Origin: a virus
IMG/VR virus record: IMGVR_UViG_3300008448_000153
Span: 1 to 47,521 of that record
DNA: 47,521 nt
Direction: 5' to 3' (one strand)
Both the position numbers and the translations under genes were made by a program. Below, in pieces: positions 33,450-42,297 of this stretch. Positions within the stretch are counted from its first letter, which is position 1. Each line of letters opens with the position of its first letter. The notes beneath the pieces were generated by a model. It was given only the letters and a program-made list of their open reading frames with translations. It had not been told where the DNA came from and did not search any database.

Positions 33450-35177
33450 ATGGCAAACAAACCTAACAATCCCTCACTGTGGTCTAAAGCTAAGTCTTTA
33501 GCTAGACAAAAATTTGATGTATACCCATCTGCATATGCAAACGGCTGGGCTGCTAAATGGTATAAAGGTAAAGGTGGTACTTGGCGTAAAGCTGAGTATG
33601 GTATGGAAATGCCTTTATATAAAGCTGAGACAGGTTTTCCTGGAGAAACTCCTGGCTTAACTCCAAGAGAAATGGAGGAGTGGAACCGTCTTATAGACTT
33701 TGCATCTCAGAAAGGTTTATCTGGAAGTAGAACATTAGACAATAGATCAAAGAACCTAGGAAGAGGTTTATTTGATGAATATAGACAAATGTATCCAGAT
33801 ACAGTCATAAACTATGATATTGTTCCAAGAGCTCAGAGAGAGTTTTTAGAGTTTCAGAAAAATAATCAAAAGTTTAAAGATGAAAGAGGTATAAAAAGAA
33901 AAGATCAGTTTGATAATCTTTCTGCTGAAGATGGTTGGTTTGGATCTTTTACATCTAAGCAGAAGTTTGTTCCTTTAATTGAAAGAATTGTTGATGAGTC
34001 AGGTAGGGAGATTAGTAGAATAGATATGGGACTTATGAATCGTGAAGGTATACCTAGTTCTAGAAGAACTGCTTCTGGTTCTTTAAAAGGATTTATACCT
34101 CCTCCTGGAGCTGATATTCAAACATGGTCTGATGGTAAAAATTATATAATAGACCCAAACTCTGGTGATGCTGTAGAGGTGGGTCAGTTTGCAAAACAAG
34201 GAAATAGATTTTTAAAAAATGGTGGTGAATCTAATAATAATCTTCCTAAAGCTGCATTTGGAATGTTGTTACTTCCTGGTATGATGAATAGAGTTAATAA
34301 AGCAAAGGAAACTATAAAGGATAATCCACAACTTCTTAATCTAATAGCACCCGGTGCTGGAAGTATGGGGAGCATGGCAGGTATGATGCAAAAAGGTGGT
34401 GAAGCTGACGGAGGAATGGCTTTGCAACAGATGAGTGCTGTAATGGATAAGCTTGGAAAGCTACGTAAGTTTATTAAGCCTAATTCAGATTTAGAACCTT
34501 GGATTAGTTCTAAGCTTGCTGTAATGGATCACTATGCAGATGCTGTATCAGATTATATGACTTATGGTGACCAGTATCAAGATGGAGGAGACGTTGTAAA
34601 TGAATACTCTCCAAACCTTCCCCAAATGCAAGGTGGAGGACAATGTCCAGAAGGTTTTGTATTTTTGGAAGAAGTAGGAGATTGTGTACCTATGGATATG
34701 TTTGGTCCTGAGGTAGCTCCTACAAGAGGAAATACAAGAACTGGTATTGAACTTAGCTATCCTAAGTTTAGTTTAGGGTATAACTACTCTACAGATCCAT
34801 TTGGAAGAAAAACTCACGATATGAGATTTTCTCTTCCAGAAGTTTTTCGTAAAAGAGGTTCATTAAATCTTTCTGGCAATTATGTTCCTGGACAAAGCTG
34901 GGCAGCAAATTTAGATTCTGATTTTAGATTTGGTAAACGTGATGCAGAGAGAGCTCCTAGACTTACATTAAATGCTTCTGTAGATAAATTCTTTGGAGAT
35001 CCAGAACTTTCTGAAATGAGTAGGATGGAAAGACTATTACCTCCTCAAAAAGCATTAAATTATAATATAGAGGCTGGCTTAAATATTCCTATGAGAAAAC
35101 AGGGTAATTTAAAAATAAGTGGTTCTTATGGTAAAAGAGCAATGCAAAGAGGTGGTTGGTTAAATGAATACAAATAA
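33450..35177 (+). CDS. cargo protein with basic N-terminal micro-domain and beta-rich C-terminus
   Basis: This 575-aa protein begins with a conserved short domain (8-46: LWSKAKSLARQKFDVYPSAY, then WAAKWYKGKGGTW) that recurs in large phages, often next to the DUF5872-like ending seen in the preceding gene. LPKAAFG (265-271) and NEYSPNLPQMQGG (384-396) are motif copies, followed by a Cys pair (CPEGF, DCVP). The last ~145 residues alternate polar and hydrophobic residues in strand-length blocks, like an outer-membrane barrel, ending GGWLNEYK. A virion-internal or channel-forming role is inferred. Confidence 0.55.
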   Translation: MANKPNNPSLWSKAKSLARQKFDVYPSAYANGWAAKWYKGKGGTWRKAEYGMEMPLYKAETGFPGETPGLTPREMEEWNRLIDFASQKGLSGSRTLDNRSKNLGRGLFDEYRQMYPDTVINYDIVPRAQREFLEFQKNNQKFKDERGIKRKDQFDNLSAEDGWFGSFTSKQKFVPLIERIVDESGREISRIDMGLMNREGIPSSRRTASGSLKGFIPPPGADIQTWSDGKNYIIDPNSGDAVEVGQFAKQGNRFLKNGGESNNNLPKAAFGMLLLPGMMNRVNKAKETIKDNPQLLNLIAPGAGSMGSMAGMMQKGGEADGGMALQQMSAVMDKLGKLRKFIKPNSDLEPWISSKLAVMDHYADAVSDYMTYGDQYQDGGDVVNEYSPNLPQMQGGGQCPEGFVFLEEVGDCVPMDMFGPEVAPTRGNTRTGIELSYPKFSLGYNYSTDPFGRKTHDMRFSLPEVFRKRGSLNLSGNYVPGQSWAANLDSDFRFGKRDAERAPRLTLNASVDKFFGDPELSEMSRMERLLPPQKALNYNIEAGLNIPMRKQGNLKISGSYGKRAMQRGGWLNEYK

Positions 35178-35195
35178 TCTTTAATAAAAAATAAA

Positions 35196-35945
35196 ATGGT
35201 AAAACAATTCTTAAAAATTGCAGGGGTTAAAACTGAAAAAGACTTTTATAAAAAGTACCCTACTAAACAATCTTTCTTTAAAGCTCACCCTGATGCAGAA
35301 ATGTTGGAGATGGCTATGTATGGGGGTGCTTATATGTATGGTGGGGATACCTCTATTCCTACTATGCAGATGGCTGGTCAAATGATGCAGCAACCTGCTC
35401 CACAGCAAGGTGGTGGAGGTCAAGAAGAACAGATTATTCAGTTTATTGCTCAAGCTTTACAACAAGGAGCAGATCCTCAAGAAATCTTACAGCAACTTGT
35501 AGAAGCTGGTATCCCTCAGGATCAAGGAACACAGTTGATTCAGGCTGTTGCAGAACAAATGCAACAGATGATGGCTCAGCCTCAACAAGGACAACAACCT
35601 ATGATGAGAATGGGTGGAAAGCCTTGTTATGGTTGTGGAGGTAAAATGGCTTATGGTGGACCCACTAAAAATAACTCTACCTATTCAGCTGGAGTATCAT
35701 ATGCTAGTGGTGGTTATGTACCTCTTTATGCAGACTCTGCATACAATCCAGCAGTAATGTTTGAAGCTGGCGGTTCTTTTGACAACCCTGGTTTTAGAGC
35801 TCTCCCTGAATTTGTACAACAGAAGATTATGTCTTCTAGTAAAAAAATGGTAGGTGGAGATTTGAAAGTGGGTGGTGAGTATGAAATGAGTGAAGAAGAA
35901 ATTAAAAAGTTAAAGAAAAAAGGTTATAAAATTCAATACCTTTAA
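35196..35945 (+). CDS. Gln/Met/Gly-rich cargo protein
   Basis: This 249-aa protein has an N-terminal helix FLKIAGVKTEKDFYKKYP, an IPTMQMAG motif copy (54-61), then a low-complexity Gln/Met/Gly/Pro section (62-145) that encloses a helical segment. A CYGCGG pair follows, and the C-terminus is a Lys-rich helix (EEEIKKLKKKGYK). It lies in line with three cargo genes. It may be a disordered internal head protein or a chaperone for cargo loading. No family is recognised. Confidence 0.55.
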   Translation: MVKQFLKIAGVKTEKDFYKKYPTKQSFFKAHPDAEMLEMAMYGGAYMYGGDTSIPTMQMAGQMMQQPAPQQGGGGQEEQIIQFIAQALQQGADPQEILQQLVEAGIPQDQGTQLIQAVAEQMQQMMAQPQQGQQPMMRMGGKPCYGCGGKMAYGGPTKNNSTYSAGVSYASGGYVPLYADSAYNPAVMFEAGGSFDNPGFRALPEFVQQKIMSSSKKMVGGDLKVGGEYEMSEEEIKKLKKKGYKIQYL

Positions 35946-35947
35946 TC

Positions 35948-38776
35948 ATGCCTAAGATTAAAATTACAGGGCTTCCTCAAATGCAATTTGCAGGTGAATG
36001 TCCTTATGGAGAAATTTTTGATCCTGTGTTACAACAGTGTGTCCCTGATATTAACTATAAAGGGTCTAATACAGTTCAACAATCAGCAGCACCTGCTGCT
36101 GAGCAGTATGACTTATATGGCTGTGTAATAGGAAAAGAGACATGGAGTGTTGGAGATCAGAAATGTGTTCCAAATGAACAAGTGGAGCCTCAGAAGTTTA
36201 ATACAAATGCAAAACTTTCTGGAGGAACTCCAAAGACAGGACCTGGTACAGGTGTTAATCCTGCTGCTAATACTGCCGGAGATAGCAAAGCTCCCAAATG
36301 GACACAAGATGTATTTAAATTAAATGCTAGTTTAATGGGTGCTGCTAATGCACTTAGTGCTGCAGCCAAGTTTAAAGAAAACAGAAGAGTTAAAAGAGAG
36401 TTTGATAGAGCATTTAGAGAAGCTAATTTTAATCCTGTAGTTGAGCAGGGTCGTAATTTAGGCAATGTAGAAACTAATACAGGTGTTCAATTTCCTAACA
36501 TGTTAACTCCCATAAATGAAGGGATGTTTATAACACAATTTGGAGGAAACCTTATGGCAAAAGATACAGACAAAATTAAGATTCGTATTGTAGGAGGGCC
36601 TCAAGAAATGAAATACGGAGGTCAATCTGGATATAGTTTAGATCTTGGTTGGAAGAAGTTTTATACAGATATGAGTAAAACTACTGCTGATCATTATACA
36701 AATACTATGTCTGAAGATAAGAGTGACGATGCAGCTGAGCCTGTAATTGAAGCAGAAGGTGGTGAAACATTTATTAGACCTGAGGCTGATGGAAGCAACA
36801 GTTTCTTTGAGCTTGAGGGTAAACGACATACAGATGGTGGTCTTCTTTTAACAGCAGAACAGATTGAATCTGCTGATCCTAAGACACCTTCATTTATGTT
36901 TAGTGATACAAAGGCTCTTAAAATTAAAGATCCTGCAATCCTTGAAATGTTTAATGTTCCAAAAGCTTTATGGAAGAAGGGTGTTACACCGGCTAAAATT
37001 TCTAAGAAGTTTAAGCTTAATGAATACAATGCTATTATTAAGGATATAAATAGTGATCCTTTACAGAAGTCTACTGCTCAGATGATGCTTGACAAAAATG
37101 AAGGTATGCTTGCAAAGCTTGCTGCTGTTCAAGAGTCAATGAAGGGCGGTCAGCTTCCAATGTTTGCTCAACAGAAACTTATGGGCAAAGCTAAGGGTGG
37201 GGGTCCTCTTCCTAAATTTCAAAAAGCAGGTGAAGCAACTTGGAGCAAAGACTTTGAAGAATTTAAAACTTTATTCACCGCCCCTGAAACAGCTGACTTA
37301 AGAACGGCTCTTTATCAAAAATATAAATCTGAAAGAGGTAAAAGTGATTCTGTTACAGAAGAGCAATATATCAATAGTCTTTTAGAAGGCCAGCGTCAAA
37401 AATATGTTATTAATGAAAAACTTGCTGGTACTCCTGAGCTTATTACTGAAGAATGGGACAAGGGGGGTGCTAATACTTACTACAATAAGATTGCAAAGAA
37501 GTTAGGACTGACTCCTCAATCAGGACAAGATATTAGAAGAAGTCAGCAGGCTTTTCTTGATATGTATGATCTTCTTTCTTCTGATCCTGATTTTTCTAAA
37601 AAATATGGATCTCTATTTGCTATTGAGTATAAAGGTGTGCCTGAACCTAAGGGTAGTGGATATTCAAAAGAACCTACAAGAAGAATTACTAAAGCTGATG
37701 ATTGGAGAGGTAATACAGATATAGGTCAATTAATTAAACTTGCTGGTAAACCCAAGCAACCTGCTCCTCCAAATATTCAAATGCCTCCTGGAAAACCTCC
37801 TGGGCCTGGTGTTAATACAGAAACTAGATACGTATGTGCTCCTGATCCTGCTAATAAAGGAAAGTATATTGCTAAACCTGTGAGTGTTTCTGCAGGAGCT
37901 GGTGGATTTAGAACAGCAGAAGAAGCAATGGCTTTCTGTAATAGAGGGTCTAGTGAAACTCCATTTGGATATACAGCTCCTGATGCTTACAATATGTTTG
38001 CATCTAGTGCAGTGTTTCCTAGATTAATCATGCCTTTTGTTCCAACTCCAGAGTATGAAAAGGCACCTTTATATTTAGAAGATCCTAGAGCAAGAGTGGC
38101 TTCTAGACAAGGTCTCTTTAACACTCAGGCTAATATTCTTGGAGCATACACTGCACCACAAGGGTTATCTGCTAACTTATCTAATGCAGCTGGTCAGGTG
38201 GCTGAAGGAGCTGTTCAAGATATTGCTAATGTTGTTGGTAATAATATTAACAGAGGTAATGCTTATGAGTCTCAAGAAGTTAGAAGAAGAGATGCTATCA
38301 GAGCTCAACGTGCTGCAGCAATGAAAGAACTTTGGGCAGGCAATGCTGTAGCTTTACAGCAGTATGACAATGCTATTAGAGGAATGCTTAAGGATACTAG
38401 TAAAGCATTTGATAGAGCTTGGAATAACAGACAGAAGTTTGGAGATATTAATGCTACAAACACACATTTCTTTAAAGATCCTTGGACGGGTAGACAAATC
38501 TTTAAACCAAATACCGCAGGATTTGCTGGTCTTGGATATGGTAGTAGTAACTCTACAGGATCTGATTTAGCTGCATTAGGATCTGCTTTTAACTCATACT
38601 ATAACACTTACTTAGAATCTTTAGCTGGAACAGATTTGTCAGATGAAAAGAAAAAAGAGAGAGCATCTGACTTAGCTATGTTGGCAATTAGATCGGGTAG
38701 AGAAACTCAGAGAACAGATAAGTATGGTAATCCTGTAGGAGGTTCTAGTACCAGTTTTGATTTAGATGGTGATTAA
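35948..38776 (+). CDS. large cargo/structural protein
   Basis: This 942-aa protein begins with LPQMQFAG (9-16) and a two-Cys segment (CPYGEIFDPVLQQCVP), followed by a second such segment. Residues ~275-400 carry a domain common in Bacteroidota phage internal proteins: GGETFIRP, EGKRHTDGG (where L-L-T follows), and SFMFSDT. LPKFQKAG lies at 421-428, and a Pro-rich linker (KQPAPPNIQMPPGKPPG) at about 600. The C-terminal third is helical. It starts two bases after the previous stop. The role is inferred as an ejected or internal core protein. Confidence 0.6.
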   Translation: MPKIKITGLPQMQFAGECPYGEIFDPVLQQCVPDINYKGSNTVQQSAAPAAEQYDLYGCVIGKETWSVGDQKCVPNEQVEPQKFNTNAKLSGGTPKTGPGTGVNPAANTAGDSKAPKWTQDVFKLNASLMGAANALSAAAKFKENRRVKREFDRAFREANFNPVVEQGRNLGNVETNTGVQFPNMLTPINEGMFITQFGGNLMAKDTDKIKIRIVGGPQEMKYGGQSGYSLDLGWKKFYTDMSKTTADHYTNTMSEDKSDDAAEPVIEAEGGETFIRPEADGSNSFFELEGKRHTDGGLLLTAEQIESADPKTPSFMFSDTKALKIKDPAILEMFNVPKALWKKGVTPAKISKKFKLNEYNAIIKDINSDPLQKSTAQMMLDKNEGMLAKLAAVQESMKGGQLPMFAQQKLMGKAKGGGPLPKFQKAGEATWSKDFEEFKTLFTAPETADLRTALYQKYKSERGKSDSVTEEQYINSLLEGQRQKYVINEKLAGTPELITEEWDKGGANTYYNKIAKKLGLTPQSGQDIRRSQQAFLDMYDLLSSDPDFSKKYGSLFAIEYKGVPEPKGSGYSKEPTRRITKADDWRGNTDIGQLIKLAGKPKQPAPPNIQMPPGKPPGPGVNTETRYVCAPDPANKGKYIAKPVSVSAGAGGFRTAEEAMAFCNRGSSETPFGYTAPDAYNMFASSAVFPRLIMPFVPTPEYEKAPLYLEDPRARVASRQGLFNTQANILGAYTAPQGLSANLSNAAGQVAEGAVQDIANVVGNNINRGNAYESQEVRRRDAIRAQRAAAMKELWAGNAVALQQYDNAIRGMLKDTSKAFDRAWNNRQKFGDINATNTHFFKDPWTGRQIFKPNTAGFAGLGYGSSNSTGSDLAALGSAFNSYYNTYLESLAGTDLSDEKKKERASDLAMLAIRSGRETQRTDKYGNPVGGSSTSFDLDGD

Positions 38777-38780
38777 ACTC

Positions 38781-38804
38781 TTAAAGTTTAGTTTTAAACT
38801 TTAA
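38781..38804 (+). terminator. AT-rich hairpin after the 35948 gene
   Basis: TTAAAGTTTA and TAAACTTTAA form a perfect 10-bp stem with a GTTT loop, five bases after the stop codon, followed by AAATTTTAG. The stem is pure A/T apart from two G-C pairs, so it is a weak terminator or a processing site. The following 30 bases may hold a promoter for the last genes. Confidence 0.5.
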
Positions 38805-38834
38805 AAATTTTAGACTATATTATTATTGTAAGCT

Positions 38835-40256
38835 ATGGCAACATTTATACCTGGAATGACTGATGTGTTCCCTTCGTCTGGGCAGTTTGATCCTGACTTT
38901 AACAGGATTGAACGAATGCTCAAACTAAGGGAGTCTATGTATCAGCAGGGTGCAAAGAAAGTAAAGTCTTTGTATGACTCTATATTTTCTTCTGCTATGA
39001 TGAGAGATGATAATATTGAGAAGAGAGATGCCTATCTTAAAACTATTACAGAAAGTCTAAACTCAATTAGTGCTTTAGACTTCTCAATGCCTCAGAATCA
39101 ACAGATTGCGACTAGTTTGTTTGATCCTATTACAACGGATAAAACTATTGTAAAAGATATTGCTTACACTAAAAACTACATGTCTGAAGTTGGCAGAGCT
39201 GAAAAGCTTAGAACTTCTTTAGATGAGAAGACAAGAAAGATGTATTGGGATGTTGGTAGAAAAGCATTAGACTATCAAGCCCAAGAGTTTAGAAATGCTG
39301 ATGCTGAAACTGCCTTAAGCATGTCAGCTCCTAAGTATACTCCTAATGTAGATGTTTTTACACTTGCTAATAAGTTATATAAAGATGCTGGTATTAGTGT
39401 AAAGCAAGATAAAATGGATGGTAGTTATATCTGGACCCAAAAAAATGGTGAACTTGCTTTTCCAATATCTCAAGCCTTTGTAAATAATTTGCTTAATCAA
39501 GATCCAGCTGTTCAACAAATGCTTAGAACTCAAGCATATGTAGAAAGAAAAGATTTTATAAAACAAAATGCTGGTGTTTACGGAGGGGAAGATAAGGCTG
39601 AAGCTGTCTATCTTACCACTGCTATTAGAAAACTTGGACAGGATTCTCAGAAGCAAGTAGATCAGTTTGATGCATCTATCAGCACTCTAAGACAAAAAGT
39701 TGAGTCTTGGGATAAGCTTATTAGAACTAAAGGAATTGTTCCTAGTATGAACAATCCTGACTATGTTCAGTATTTACAAGATGTTAGTAATCTTCAACAA
39801 GCTGAGGAAGCTTCAAAAGCATTAAGAGATAATATTATTCCTCTTAAAGATATTCAGTATGACAACATTGAAGATATGAGAGCTGCAGCAGATAGATATG
39901 TAACACTGTCTAACTATAATCTTATATCTAATGCAGTTGCTAAAACTTTAGCATATAAAAATGCTGAGGAAACTGTTAAGGTGAATCCTTTATCTCTTGC
40001 TGAACTTCGTTCTCAGCTTCAGTTTGGAGTACAAAGTAAAATGGAAAGTATTAGACAATCAAATAGAATTAAAGCATTAGAAAAAAGAAAAGAACTTGGT
40101 CTTACAGGTAAAGATGATAATGAGAAAGAAGATGCAGAACCACCTAAACCTGGGGAAATTCCAACACCAAATACTAATGCTCCTAGTAAGAAGACTCCTT
40201 TTTTTAAGGAAGAAAATTTAAATGACGTTATAAATAAAGCTAGAGGAAAGGGTTAA
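38835..40256 (+). CDS. helical cargo protein
   Basis: This 473-aa protein is predicted mostly alpha-helical, with long charged helices (about 25-130, 270-330 and 380-420) and a disordered Glu/Pro-rich linker near 425-455. The start is an ATG 15 bases after a TATTATTATTG stretch. It contains none of the LPxxQ motif copies seen upstream. Position among large internal proteins suggests an ejection-apparatus component. Function otherwise unknown. Confidence 0.55.
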   Translation: MATFIPGMTDVFPSSGQFDPDFNRIERMLKLRESMYQQGAKKVKSLYDSIFSSAMMRDDNIEKRDAYLKTITESLNSISALDFSMPQNQQIATSLFDPITTDKTIVKDIAYTKNYMSEVGRAEKLRTSLDEKTRKMYWDVGRKALDYQAQEFRNADAETALSMSAPKYTPNVDVFTLANKLYKDAGISVKQDKMDGSYIWTQKNGELAFPISQAFVNNLLNQDPAVQQMLRTQAYVERKDFIKQNAGVYGGEDKAEAVYLTTAIRKLGQDSQKQVDQFDASISTLRQKVESWDKLIRTKGIVPSMNNPDYVQYLQDVSNLQQAEEASKALRDNIIPLKDIQYDNIEDMRAAADRYVTLSNYNLISNAVAKTLAYKNAEETVKVNPLSLAELRSQLQFGVQSKMESIRQSNRIKALEKRKELGLTGKDDNEKEDAEPPKPGEIPTPNTNAPSKKTPFFKEENLNDVINKARGKG

Positions 40257-40266
40257 TTTTTAAATT

Positions 40267-42297
40267 ATGGCACTAATCTCTGAAAACTTTTTACAAGATA
40301 TGTTTGATCCTATGCCTAGTCCACAGGATCAAACTACTGCTCAACCACAAGGTCTTGAGTTTGAACAAAACAACCAAGCTCCTGTCGTTACAGCTAATAC
40401 TGTTGATACAACAACAACCGCTCCTCCACAACCTCTTCCTCCTACAATTCCAGGATATAAAGGAAGTTTTGAAGGAGCTGTTGCTGGTGGGCAAGAAAAG
40501 CAAGAGTATAGAAAGGAGGACATGTTTGATTTAAATACTAATTATTTAACTAAAATTCAAGATCAGGTTACTCAGTTAAATACTGAATATGCCACTACTA
40601 TATTTCAAACATTAGGTAAGCTCCCATCTATAAATGGAAGGCAAATCCCTCTATCAGAATTTTCTAAAATATTTAAAGAAGATAAAAAGCAGGCTAAACA
40701 ACTATTAGAACAGGCTGCTCAATTTGAAGACGATCCAAATCTTGATGCAGAAACAAGTTGGAACTTAAAAATGAATAATTATAATTCATTAGAACTATCT
40801 GCAAAGTATAATGTTCAAAAAAATAAATTTGATAATAACTTTAGAGAAATGGCTGTTGGAGCTGATGCTAATACAGAAAATCCATATGATTATGAGTTTA
40901 ATTTTCATCAAGCTTTATTTGATGAAAAAGGTAACTTAAGAACAAAAGAACAGTTTGATAAAGTTATTAAACAGAAATATGAGGATATAAGAACAAAAGG
41001 TTTTTTAAGTGATTTAACCAAGTTAAGAAACACTCGTGTATATCTTCCGTCACAAAGAAGATTTGTAGATGAAACTGAATTGCAGGCTGATCAACGTGAA
41101 ATAAACAGACAGCTTGCTCAGGGTAATCCTTTGTTAGATTCAAACAGTCTTTACAATCGATTTTACGGACAAACCACTAAAGGAATAAGGCAAGGTTATG
41201 CAGGTGGTAATGATAATAGACCTGTTTGGTCTCTTAACACTAGAGAAGATTTTGAAGAATATCAATCTCTTCTTAATAAACAAAAGAAACTTGACAAAGC
41301 AGTTAAATCTAATTCATACGAAAGTGTGCTAGGTAATTTAAAGAAGTATTATAATGAAGAAAAAACTAAAAGTATTTATATTGGTGCAGATGAAGAGGGA
41401 ATGTTAACTAGTCAGAAAGGTGGTGATAAACAAAGTCCTACAGGAGCTTTTGATTTTAACTTTTCTGATATGAAGTGGAAAGACAGAAGTGGTAACATTG
41501 TTTTTAAACCTCAGATTAGAGAGTTTATAACACTTGCATCCTTAATGACTGATCCTGAGAGTGGTGCAACAGCTAGCTTTGGAAAAGTTGGGGGAGATGT
41601 TCCTGATTCTGATAGTGAAAAAGAAGCTATAGCTGAAGTGATGAAACTTGTTTTAGAAGATATACAAATACCTGGTGAAAAGTATACAGATGCTCAAAAA
41701 AGACATAAGTCACATAAGTTTGCTGGTAGTGTATCTTTTCAGGGAATTGTCGGTGGAGAACAAAAATACCATGCTTTCCATATAAAAATTACTAATGACT
41801 ACTTTAATCAAAGTAAATATAGTGGCGGTACTAAAGGTGAGGATGGTAAAATTGTTAAAGAAAATCCAGAGATTGCAACAGATGGGTTTACAATATATAT
41901 TCCTGCAAATCTTAGTTCTAAGAAAACTAACTTAGGAATTAAATTTAAAGAGTCAACAACCGTATCTGGTGTTGAATCTCTTTTAAATATGAACTCAGAT
42001 GTCACCCTACCTTTTAAAGGAGCAGGTAATATTGAACTTACTAAGCAAGCAGATGATAGTGTTAGAGTGGCAGGTTATGTAGTTAACTTTAGACCTGATA
42101 CTTATAACTTTGATACTATTAGTCTAAAGCCAAAAGTATTTAAATATGACAGAGCTACAGATATTGACGGTTATCTTAGAGAACAAATCTTACCAGTACT
42201 ACAGCAAAATTATATTTTAAACAAACAGCTAAAAGAAGCTGTTGATGCAATGAGAGCTGTTAAAGATCCTGCTAAATTACAACAACCCCAAGAGTAA
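40267..42297 (+). CDS. large cargo protein, disordered N-terminus
   Basis: This 676-aa protein starts with a disordered Pro/Thr/Gln-rich region (to ~75, including VDTTTTAPPQPLPPTIPGYK). A helical section follows at about 90-330 and a mixed alpha/beta region at about 340-640. No enzyme motif is visible. The stop overlaps the next ATG (TAATG), so it is coupled with the giant protein that follows; they probably travel together in the virion. Confidence 0.55.
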   Translation: MALISENFLQDMFDPMPSPQDQTTAQPQGLEFEQNNQAPVVTANTVDTTTTAPPQPLPPTIPGYKGSFEGAVAGGQEKQEYRKEDMFDLNTNYLTKIQDQVTQLNTEYATTIFQTLGKLPSINGRQIPLSEFSKIFKEDKKQAKQLLEQAAQFEDDPNLDAETSWNLKMNNYNSLELSAKYNVQKNKFDNNFREMAVGADANTENPYDYEFNFHQALFDEKGNLRTKEQFDKVIKQKYEDIRTKGFLSDLTKLRNTRVYLPSQRRFVDETELQADQREINRQLAQGNPLLDSNSLYNRFYGQTTKGIRQGYAGGNDNRPVWSLNTREDFEEYQSLLNKQKKLDKAVKSNSYESVLGNLKKYYNEEKTKSIYIGADEEGMLTSQKGGDKQSPTGAFDFNFSDMKWKDRSGNIVFKPQIREFITLASLMTDPESGATASFGKVGGDVPDSDSEKEAIAEVMKLVLEDIQIPGEKYTDAQKRHKSHKFAGSVSFQGIVGGEQKYHAFHIKITNDYFNQSKYSGGTKGEDGKIVKENPEIATDGFTIYIPANLSSKKTNLGIKFKESTTVSGVESLLNMNSDVTLPFKGAGNIELTKQADDSVRVAGYVVNFRPDTYNFDTISLKPKVFKYDRATDIDGYLREQILPVLQQNYILNKQLKEAVDAMRAVKDPAKLQQPQE

